The notes below the pieces were generated by a model that was given only the letters and a program-made list of their open reading frames with translations, was not told the origin of the DNA and searched no databases. The position numbers and the translations under genes are program-made. 9,279 bases of DNA from Promethearchaeota archaeon. Lineage in GTDB: Archaea > Asgardarchaeota > Lokiarchaeia > Sigynarchaeales > SOKP01. Shown here in pieces: positions 1 to 5,605 of the stretch. The stretch spans positions 1 to 9,279 of the forward strand of contig WJKD01000440.1 in NCBI GenBank assembly GCA_014729315.1, given 5' to 3'. Position 1 is the stretch's first letter. Each line of letters starts with the position of its first letter.

Positions 1-793
1 ACCTAAAATTCAGCAAAACATTAATGAGTGCTTTTTTGAAGCTGAGAGATTATTAAGGGATTTTTTAGACGAATGTAATGATTGTGATATTGTTTGCTTA
101 CCAGAAAGATGGATTCCATTTCGCAAAAATATTGTCGACAACTACCAGAAAGAAAGAGGAGAGACATACGAATTTGTTAAATATTTAGCAAAAAATTATA
201 AAATTTCCATTTTATCTGGAGCAATCTGGGAAAATAGAAGGGATGAAAAAAAACCTTTTATTACTTGCTATTATTTCGACGATAAGGGTAAAGAGATTGG
301 AAGACAAGATAAGATTCATCTATATACTTACGAGAGAAAATATTTTACGCCATCAAATACACTGAACTTATTTAAATGTAATAATTTTAAATTTTCAGTT
401 CTGATTTGCTTTGATCTCGCATTCTATGAGACCCCACGCTTAGCTGCTGAAAATGGAGCCGATTTTTTATTCTCTCCAACTCAAATTCGATCTGAGGGAA
501 TGGATAATTGGAAAATCTATCTTCAAGCAAGAGCACTAGAAAATCGAATACCTATTGCTGCATGCAACACTGTCGGATCAATATTCGAAAGAAATTTTGA
601 AGGAAATAGTAAAATTATCTCTTTTCACGAAGGTCCAATAACTCCTTCTAAACTTAAAATTGTAGAAGGACCAATATGTAAAGGAGGTTATATTTATGAT
701 GATATTGATATAAATTTACCTCGAAAAATGAGAAAAATTCGGTTAAGAGAAAAGATTGATAAGAATATAATATCAATCGTAAAAAATTGGTGA
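1..793 (+). CDS. Carbon-nitrogen hydrolase (nitrilase superfamily), 5' end cut by window edge
   Basis: Hydrolase of the nitrilase/amidase superfamily, which cleaves C-N bonds of amides or nitriles with a Glu-Lys-Cys catalytic triad; the substrate cannot be read from sequence and the enzyme is presumably cytosolic. The frame is open from base 2 to the TGA at 791-793, giving 263 visible residues. Visible residue 35 is the Glu of CLPERW, residue 104 the Lys of GRQDKIHLY and residue 136 the Cys of LICFD. Further on come FSPTQIR and the conserved ARALENRIPIAACNT stretch, so the catalytic core is complete. Ungapped alignment with the inverted paralogue at 873-1319 indicates that only about 7 N-terminal residues (MKIACIQ-like) are missing, for a full length near 270, normal for the family. 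An internal ATG at 500 is not the start. Family assignment is very secure; the substrate is unknown. Confidence 0.93.
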   Translation, partial: PKIQQNINECFFEAERLLRDFLDECNDCDIVCLPERWIPFRKNIVDNYQKERGETYEFVKYLAKNYKISILSGAIWENRRDEKKPFITCYYFDDKGKEIGRQDKIHLYTYERKYFTPSNTLNLFKCNNFKFSVLICFDLAFYETPRLAAENGADFLFSPTQIRSEGMDNWKIYLQARALENRIPIAACNTVGSIFERNFEGNSKIISFHEGPITPSKLKIVEGPICKGGYIYDDIDINLPRKMRKIRLREKIDKNIISIVKNW

Positions 794-872
794 GATAATG
801 AAATCTTTCCATCATCTTAATTTTTAATAATTTAACTTCAGAAATTGCTTTATTTTTAATAGAAAGATTTAA

Positions 873-1319
873 TTAGTTAGCCATGTCGAAACAAATAAGT
901 ATAGAAAATGAAAATTTTTTATTCCGAAATAATTTCAAATCTCTTCCTGAAGTAAAATATTTCCTTTCATAGGTATAAAGATGAATTTTATCTTGCCTTC
1001 CAATTTCTTCACCGTTGCGGTTGAAAAAGTAGCACGTGATATAAGGTTTTTTGGAATTATTTCTCTTTTCCCATATAGCTCCTGAGATGAAATTGACACT
1101 GTATTCTTTCGCTAAACTTTGAACAAATTGATAGCTATTTCCCCTTTCCTTTTGTAGATTTTTTGGAATCTCTTCTATAAATGGAATGTATCTTTCAGGT
1201 AGACAAACGATATCACATTGATCATTTTCTTCTAAGACTTTTTTTAGAATTGTCTCAATGTCAGCGAAGCATTCTTTTTTTGTTGGAAAAATTTGAGGTT
1301 GTATGCATGCTATCTTCAT
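873..1319 (-). pseudogene. Truncated nitrilase-superfamily paralogue (N-terminal half only)
   Basis: This 148-codon frame starts MKIACIQP, the usual beta-strand start of nitrilase-family proteins, and aligns without gaps to the N-terminal half of the + strand gene at 1-793, with 82 identities in 141 positions by my count. It keeps all three triad residues (E42 in CLPER, K111 in RQDKIH, C143 in ICFD), then ends three residues after the ICFD motif with Ala-Asn-stop. The other ~120 residues of the fold are absent, and the 79 bp before the opposing gene cannot hold them. The half-fold is unlikely to be an active hydrolase, so I call it a gene remnant. It sits 9 nt downstream of the HAD gene with no Shine-Dalgarno and is probably cotranscribed. 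The N-terminal frame is clean, so the truncation may be recent, or the short protein may be kept for another role. Confidence 0.75.
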
Positions 1320-1328
1320 AATATTACA

Positions 1329-2072
1329 TTAATTAGATTCTTTTGCGTTTATTTCATCTATTATTTCAAAAATTTCGCTTAAGCTAAATATCTCGTGATT
1401 TGGTTTTATTTCACCATATCCTCTAATACTTGGATCATATTTTCCACCCCTTCTTATCAAAATTGAATGAATGTCGCATAATTGGGCCGGAATGATATCT
1501 TTCTCAATTCTATCTCCAATATAAATAGTATCACGCCCTATAACTTCAAATTTTTTTAAGCAGTGTTCAAATAACTTAGGGTTTGGTTTCCGAATTCCTA
1601 TTTCGTCTGAAATTACTGTCATATCAATCAAATCATCTATACCTAGACGCAATATTTTTTCATATTGTTTTATTGGTATTCCATCACTAATTATCGCAGT
1701 CTTTATATCCATTTTTCGGATCTTGTTCAATGTCGGAATTACATCGTTGTAAACTTTAATAGAATTAATTTTTTCTGAATGATATGCCATAACTGCTGCA
1801 GAAATAAATTTAAACTGGTCAGAATACGATAGGCTTTCAGAAATATTTTCTAGTCTATTATATCTCCTAATAAAATAATTATAATGTTTTGACGAATTAC
1901 TACCGTACTCTTTGACAATCTCTTTAATCATCTTAATTGCTTTATCACGATCAATTTTTAAGCCTAATTTAATCATTGCGTCGATTCCTTTTATTCTCGC
2001 CCTCTCTGATAATCCTGTCGAGTCAAAGAGGCAATCATCAAGGTCAAAACCAACTAATTTTATCGGGCTCAT
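1329..2072 (-). CDS. HAD-superfamily hydrolase, subfamily IA (phosphatase-like)
   Basis: A 247-residue haloacid-dehalogenase-type hydrolase, probably a cytosolic phosphatase for a small phosphorylated metabolite. Motif I is FDLDDCLFD, with nucleophile D10 and acid/base D12; motif II is S129 in IISDG; motif III is K162 in GIRKPNP; motif IV is GDRIEKD (D187 and D192). Residues about 17-100 between motifs I and II form the helical C1 cap typical of subfamily IA. The position after DxD that is usually Thr or Val is Cys14. Overall layout resembles the archaeal/eukaryotic TIGR02253-like group. The ATG at 2072 is chosen because a TATA-like A/T box lies about 32 nt upstream and motif I starts at residue 9. 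It is the first gene of a likely two-gene unit with the truncated nitrilase. The substrate is not inferable. Confidence 0.9.
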   Translation of the reverse strand: MSPIKLVGFDLDDCLFDSTGLSERARIKGIDAMIKLGLKIDRDKAIKMIKEIVKEYGSNSSKHYNYFIRRYNRLENISESLSYSDQFKFISAAVMAYHSEKINSIKVYNDVIPTLNKIRKMDIKTAIISDGIPIKQYEKILRLGIDDLIDMTVISDEIGIRKPNPKLFEHCLKKFEVIGRDTIYIGDRIEKDIIPAQLCDIHSILIRRGGKYDPSIRGYGEIKPNHEIFSLSEIFEIIDEINAKESN

Positions 2073-2097
2073 GTGAGTTAACGGTAATTGTTTGTCT

Positions 2098-2123
2098 AAA
2101 TTTTTAAATTAACCATTATGGTT
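2098..2123 (-). promoter_or_regulatory. Probable HAD gene promoter with overlapping 13-nt palindrome
   Basis: Read on -, an A/T box (TTTAAAAATTT, 2098-2108) is centred about 32 nt before the HAD ATG, placing transcription start a few nt upstream of the start codon. Directly upstream of it, where the BRE would lie, is the perfect palindrome AACCATTATGGTT (2111-2123, arms of 6 around one base), a possible regulator site. In such AT-rich DNA the TATA call is soft; the palindrome itself is exact. Confidence 0.4.
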
Positions 2124-2271
2124 GATTAGATAATTCAGAGTAATTTCGTTGATGTTTGCGGTTTATAATGAGATAGATTTATTTATTTTTAAAGATATAA
2201 TAACTTTAGGATTAAATATTGAATAAGCCTCATCGTCTTAAAAAGAATTTAATCACATTATCCATAAAAAT

Positions 2272-3561
2272 TTGGTGTTCTTATTGAAAACTATCGTCGC
2301 GCTTAGTTATTTCCACAGGAAAATAGGGCCCCTAGTGTTTTATTCTTTTCCTGAAGGCATGTTAGATGACGATCTGTCGATCAGAATCGCCAATATAATG
2401 GATCAAACATTTACTGAAGGATTTTTTACTCATTCTTTTGAGAGTCTAAATTCAATGAATTACTATTTCGAGATCCACTCTGATTGGGCAAGAGGCAACA
2501 AGGAAATGTTGATGCTTTCGATATTATTTGAACAGCAAACAAATTCGGAGATGGAAAAAAATGTATCGATGCTATGTAAAGAATTTTCTGAGAAGTTGCA
2601 ATCAAATGAAGAAATTTTTACTGCTTTTTATATTAGTGATCTAAGCAATTTCGAAGAATATGATAAAGAAGTCATAATTAAAAATAATTCATTAGTGAAA
2701 TTATGGGTCAAAGAGCTTTACTGGGCAACTATCGAAGAAACGAGAGAAAAAAGTGAGGAGGAAAAGATTGCTCATATAATGAACAAGAAACATATTTTTT
2801 TAACATTAAAAAAATTATCTAAGGGACCTATAAGCTTAGAGGGTTTAAAGGAATGGTTTATCACTAATTTCCCTAATAAAAATTTTGATTTAGTAATACA
2901 GGATTTAGTTGAGAAGCAATTTATCTTCATTAACCAAATCGGAAGAGTAGAAAAATATGTACTTTTATTGAAAGAAGTTAACGCTGAAAGAATTCCACCC
3001 GATAGCGTGATTGAATACATTGACGAGTCTCCAGATTTAATTGGCCTTTTATTACCGAAAGTACAAGATTTTTTTAGTAAATACGAAAATAAGAATAATG
3101 AGAAGATTGAACAAGATTCCTTCACTCTATTTCAAATTATTTCGGATCCTAAGAAATATAATATTCTTTCTGAGCTTCGAGATGGAATGATTAGAAGAGA
3201 TAAATTACCAAAATTAGTTTCGAAAAGGACGCTCGATTCATTAATCGAAAGTATTGATTACTTAAAAGAGGTTGAAATTATTGAAGAACTAAATTATAAT
3301 AACGAAAGATATGTTTTTTTAAAAACAAACATTCAGATATCAACTTCTTTTCCTGAATATTTAAGAAAATTATTACCAAAGGAACCAAAACCTGTTATTG
3401 CTACCAAATATAATCCTCATTCAATAGACCAAAAAGAGATGGCAGAAATTTTCAAGGATGTTAGGGATAAAGGTGTTCACAAGGTATCCAAAGAGGCAAA
3501 GATAAATAAATTTTTGGAAGATTTGTCTTCTGGGGTAAAAAAAGACGCTTCGAAAAGATAA
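2272..3561 (+). CDS. Longin-like domain protein with two C-terminal winged-helix domains (Asgard-type)
   Basis: Protein of up to 429 residues. Residues about 5-125 read as a longin/roadblock-like fold: a hydrophobic first strand (KTIVALSYF), then the turn-and-strand KIGPLVFYSFP, and later strands NYYFEIHS, EMLMLSILF and EIFTAFYIS. A charged helical linker (130-170) leads to a winged-helix-like module at about 172-232 (HIFLTLKKLSKGPISLEGLKE through EKYVLLL) and a second at about 284-352, then a Lys-rich tail. Longin folds are adaptor and small-GTPase-regulator modules in eukaryotic trafficking and are abundant in Asgard genomes; winged helices bind DNA or proteins. There is no signal peptide or membrane segment. 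No ATG fits the N-terminus: TTG 2272, GTG 2275 and TTG 2284 are all possible, the last placing the longin strand right at the start. An A/T box (CTTAAAAAG, 2237-2245) fits these starts. The domain reading is from pattern; the function is unknown. Confidence 0.72.
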   Translation: MVFLLKTIVALSYFHRKIGPLVFYSFPEGMLDDDLSIRIANIMDQTFTEGFFTHSFESLNSMNYYFEIHSDWARGNKEMLMLSILFEQQTNSEMEKNVSMLCKEFSEKLQSNEEIFTAFYISDLSNFEEYDKEVIIKNNSLVKLWVKELYWATIEETREKSEEEKIAHIMNKKHIFLTLKKLSKGPISLEGLKEWFITNFPNKNFDLVIQDLVEKQFIFINQIGRVEKYVLLLKEVNAERIPPDSVIEYIDESPDLIGLLLPKVQDFFSKYENKNNEKIEQDSFTLFQIISDPKKYNILSELRDGMIRRDKLPKLVSKRTLDSLIESIDYLKEVEIIEELNYNNERYVFLKTNIQISTSFPEYLRKLLPKEPKPVIATKYNPHSIDQKEMAEIFKDVRDKGVHKVSKEAKINKFLEDLSSGVKKDASKR

Positions 3562-3619
3562 AAAATCTTTTATTTCAAATAAATTGAATATCCCTTTAAC
3601 TAATAAAATTATAACTAAC

Positions 3620-3652
3620 GCATATAGATAAAAAGATAACCTATATTATAGG
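3620..3652 (+). promoter_or_regulatory. Promoter and likely autoregulatory operator of the small winged-helix gene
   Basis: A TATA-like element (CATATAGATAAAAAG, 3620-3634) lies about 30 nt before the ATG at 3659. It is followed by the perfect palindrome CCTATATTATAGG (3640-3652; 6-nt arms, 1-nt centre), which would cover the expected transcription start. A symmetric site at this place, directly before a gene for a winged-helix protein, is the usual layout of an autorepressor. The palindrome is seen directly; its role is inferred. Confidence 0.5.
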
Positions 3653-3658
3653 GTAAGA

Positions 3659-3931
3659 ATGTCCGAAAAGGAAGCTAATAAAGGAGAAGAAACTTTTGAC
3701 GAGATAAAATATCTATTAGGAAATATGGGGATTGAAATATTATTTGCAATCGATCGCGGGGCAAAAATAATTGAAACTATCAAATTGTTTTCGGGGATTC
3801 CAATCAGGTGCGTTAAGGGTAGATTGCCGGTATTACTAGAATTATCCTTAATTAAAAGAGAAAAAGACGAATATTTCTTAACAGATAAAGGAAATATTCT
3901 TAAAACCATGCTAAAGAATGCAAATTTATAA
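3659..3931 (+). CDS. Small winged-helix DNA-binding protein (probable transcriptional regulator)
   Basis: A 90-residue protein with one winged-helix domain. After an acidic N-terminus (residues 1-15), helix one is EIKYLLGNMGIEILFAIDRG. It is followed by AKIIETIKLFSG, then a recognition-helix-like segment (IRCVKGRLPVLLELSLIKRE) and a beta wing ending in DEYFLTDKG, the 'x-LT-x-KG' wing seen in many archaeal ArsR/MarR-like regulators. There is no ligand-binding or membrane segment, so it probably acts as a dimeric DNA-binding protein. A 13-nt palindrome ends 6 nt before the ATG, suggesting it controls itself. It follows the longin gene after 97 bp with its own promoter. The family cannot be fixed from sequence alone; the opposite-strand frame over the same bases shows no protein-like pattern. 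Confidence 0.75.
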   Translation: MSEKEANKGEETFDEIKYLLGNMGIEILFAIDRGAKIIETIKLFSGIPIRCVKGRLPVLLELSLIKREKDEYFLTDKGNILKTMLKNANL

Positions 3932-3935
3932 AGAT

Positions 3936-4033
3936 TTAAATTTATATTTCAGTATGGGGCAACAAGATCATTGCTACGAGCAATAGCTCAATAATTCGTC
4001 TTTGTCACAAGCTCATCATTAATATAAATCTAA
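3936..4033 (-). ncRNA. Candidate box C/D guide RNA with C'/D' internal motif
   Basis: On -, an imperfect 13-bp A/T stem (4033-4021 with 3948-3936, one G-U pair, nine uninterrupted pairs next to the motif) encloses box C AUGAUGA (4019-4013) and box D CUGA (3952-3949). The stem is followed by a 3-nt bulge AAU and then GAUGA, while CUGA joins the stem with no gap; this is exact kink-turn geometry (tandem sheared G-A, U-U, then a G-C pair). Inside, a weaker D' (UUGA, 3991-3988) joins a 4-bp stem GCUA/UAGC (3987-3984 with 3976-3973), again followed by AAU-GAU (C', 3972-3967). The C'-to-D spacer is 12 nt, typical of archaeal guides; the C-to-D' spacer is 21 nt, longer than usual. It lies 20 nt downstream of the DUF2095-like gene and could be processed from that transcript. 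No target was verified. Confidence 0.6.
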
Positions 4034-4052
4034 TTATCTAGTAAAAACCCTC

Positions 4053-4541
4053 TCATTTAAATTTTTGATGTGTAAAATCTTTTTTATAATATTTTTTTTC
4101 GTAATAACCCGATCCCTTGAAACCTCCACATTTTTCAATAAATTTCTTCAATCCTTCACGTGTGATTTCTTTTTTGATTTTTCCGTATTTTAGCTTGGTG
4201 ATTTCATTTCTTTTTAAAAGGAAATCAAGGATTTCAAATGCTTCTTCAATTGACGAACATCTACGAATAAAGTCCGTTGCTCCAGGATTTATTAATTCGT
4301 TTGGGATGTCCTTTTTCGGCGCTATACTTTTTTCGTCCTCTTCTTTCTTTGATTCAAACTTAATTGATTCAATTTTAATGGTCTTAGTTTGGGAGCCCAT
4401 TTCCTCTGCCAGTTTAGGAAATTTATCCCTAAATTCTTCCTCTTTATATTCAATTGTTAATCCATCGTCGTCTTTAATTTCAATTTCGTTTAATAAACCG
4501 TTTTTGTTTTCGCGTTTCTTCATAATCCTTTCAGATCTCAT
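4053..4541 (-). CDS. Conserved archaeal protein, DUF2095-like
   Basis: About 162 residues, soluble and highly charged, with no membrane segment or signal peptide. An acidic and basic N-terminal part contains EEEFRDKFPKLAEEM and then IKIESIKFE. A linker rich in Lys and Glu leads to a helical C-terminal region with DFIRRCSSIEEAFEILDFL, then RNEITKLKYGKIKKEI, and a Gly/Tyr-rich end (GGFKGSGYY). From memory, this FRxKFPxLAEE...FIRRC...EAxEILDFLxxRxEI...GYY pattern matches the uncharacterised archaeal family DUF2095; I could not search it. No function is known. The frame opens with TTG at 4544, but ATG at 4541 or 4523 is more likely; the conserved part starts well after both. It is divergent from the dehydrogenase gene, with only about 66 bp between start codons, so both probably use the same A/T promoter region. 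The + strand frame across this gene is a Ser/Phe-rich shadow. Confidence 0.7.
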   Translation of the reverse strand: MRSERIMKKRENKNGLLNEIEIKDDDGLTIEYKEEEFRDKFPKLAEEMGSQTKTIKIESIKFESKKEEDEKSIAPKKDIPNELINPGATDFIRRCSSIEEAFEILDFLLKRNEITKLKYGKIKKEITREGLKKFIEKCGGFKGSGYYEKKYYKKDFTHQKFK

Positions 4542-4577
4542 CAATGAATAAGTCTTTAAGCATTAGAAGATTAGTGA

Positions 4578-4590
4578 TTATAAAAAATTA
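4578..4590. promoter_or_regulatory. Shared A/T promoter element between divergent genes
   Basis: TTATAAAAAATTA lies in the short gap between the DUF2095-like gene (-) and the dehydrogenase gene (+). On +, its centre is about 26 nt before the ATG at 4608, the textbook archaeal TATA distance for a leaderless mRNA. On -, the same bases read TAATTTTTTATAA and would start transcription near 4553, about 12 nt before the ATG at 4541. There is no Shine-Dalgarno on either side. Confidence 0.55.
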
Positions 4591-4607
4591 TTTGTTTTAA
4601 AGCGTAA

Positions 4608-5531
4608 ATGAAAGTTTTAATTTCTGATGAAGTGCACGAAGCAGGCATAAAATTTCTTGAAGAAAAAAATTTCGATGTCGTGAAAAATTACTCAATTTCC
4701 CAAGAGGATTTAAAAAAGGAAATTAAAGATTACGATGCAATCATCGTTAGATCAAGAACAAAATTAACAAAAGAAATATTAGAACAGGCCCTTAAACTAA
4801 AAGTTATAGGAAGAGCGGGTGTTGGGTTAGATAATATAGATCTGGAAGAAGCAGAAAGACTTGATATTGGCGTTTTGAACACTCCCGAAGCACCATCTAT
4901 TTCAGTTGCAGAACTAACAATTGGATTAATAATATCTCTTTTGCGACATATTTCCATAGCTGACCAAACTATGCATTGTGGCGAATGGTGTAAAAGCGAT
5001 TATTTAGGACATACTTTAAATGGCAAAAAGATTGGTCTTATAGGATTCGGAAACATCGGACAAGCGGTTGCTAAAAGGGTTTATTGTTTAGGAATGAAAG
5101 TAGGAATATACGATGTTGATATCGAAGTGAAAAAAATAGCTGAAAATTTAGGGTATAGAATTTACCGTTCTGTTGATGAATTAATCCAAGAGAGTCAGAT
5201 TATTTCTTTACATATCCCTGCAACAGTTCACACCGAAAATACCATAGATGTCCGGAGGTTGAAAATGATGAAGAAGAATACTATTCTTATCAACACAGCC
5301 AGAGGCAATTTAGTTGACGAAAAGTCGTTGATTTCTGCCTTAAAGAATGGAGAAATTGGAGGAGCTGCATTAGATGTATATCGAGAGGAACCTTTAAAAA
5401 ACATGGAATTATGCCGCTGCGAAGATAATCTAATATTAACTCCGCATATCGGATCGCAAACAATTGAGACTCAAGAAGATGCGAGTCTAATGATCGCTCA
5501 AAAAGTTGCAGCTTTCTTGGAAGAATCGTAG
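4608..5531 (+). CDS. serA: D-3-phosphoglycerate dehydrogenase, short form
   Basis: NAD-dependent D-2-hydroxyacid dehydrogenase, best read as phosphoglycerate dehydrogenase, which oxidises 3-phosphoglycerate to 3-phosphohydroxypyruvate as the first step of serine synthesis. At 307 residues it has the substrate domain (about 1-95 and 285-307) and the NAD domain (about 96-284), but lacks the C-terminal ACT regulatory domain of long forms, so it should not be serine-inhibited through that domain. Visible motifs are VIGRAGVGLDNID (substrate and phosphate contact), the dinucleotide loop G146-F-G148-N-I-G151, catalytic R232 in NTARG, E261 in REEPL and H280 in TPHIG. ATG 4608 is chosen because the TATA element is 26 nt upstream, implying a leaderless mRNA. 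Its neighbours are not serine genes. A related 2-hydroxyacid dehydrogenase (for example glyoxylate or hydroxypyruvate reductase) cannot be fully excluded. Confidence 0.85.
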   Translation: MKVLISDEVHEAGIKFLEEKNFDVVKNYSISQEDLKKEIKDYDAIIVRSRTKLTKEILEQALKLKVIGRAGVGLDNIDLEEAERLDIGVLNTPEAPSISVAELTIGLIISLLRHISIADQTMHCGEWCKSDYLGHTLNGKKIGLIGFGNIGQAVAKRVYCLGMKVGIYDVDIEVKKIAENLGYRIYRSVDELIQESQIISLHIPATVHTENTIDVRRLKMMKKNTILINTARGNLVDEKSLISALKNGEIGGAALDVYREEPLKNMELCRCEDNLILTPHIGSQTIETQEDASLMIAQKVAAFLEES

Positions 5532-5534
5532 AAT

Positions 5535-5579
5535 AAATATGCAAAATAGATAAAATAAAATATTATGCATATTTTTATA
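5535..5579 (+). promoter_or_regulatory. Inverted repeat and TATA box upstream of L15e
   Basis: AAATATGCA (5535-5543) and TGCATATTT (5566-5574) are a perfect 9-bp inverted repeat with a 22-nt spacer, and the right arm runs into TTTTTATA. That T/A element (5572-5579) is centred about 30 nt before the L15e ATG and is its probable TATA box, so the mRNA would start only a few nt before the start codon. The repeat starts 4 nt after the dehydrogenase stop, so it could instead act as a stem plus T-run terminator for that gene, or do both. Confidence 0.45.
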
Positions 5580-5605
5580 ACATACCATCTATCAAGCGAT
5601 CTTTT

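Noticed and set aside
800..830. A second box C-like string (AUGAUGG on -) between the nitrilase copies
   Set aside because: No box D follows on the same strand at a suitable distance (the CUGA lies upstream), and there is no enclosing stem.
2772..3125. - strand frame inside the longin gene
   Set aside because: Ser/Phe/Leu-rich shadow of a charged coding region; no motif, and the + frame is clearly coding.
3940..4029. tRNA or other cloverleaf RNA in the G+C-richer gap
   Set aside because: No T-loop sequence, no acceptor stem of tRNA size and no anticodon arm; the C/D arrangement explains the pairing better.
4117..4551. Long + strand open frame opposite the DUF2095-like gene
   Set aside because: It is a Ser/Phe/Ile-rich translation typical of the complement of a Lys/Glu-rich gene; the - frame has conserved-looking motifs and a promoter.
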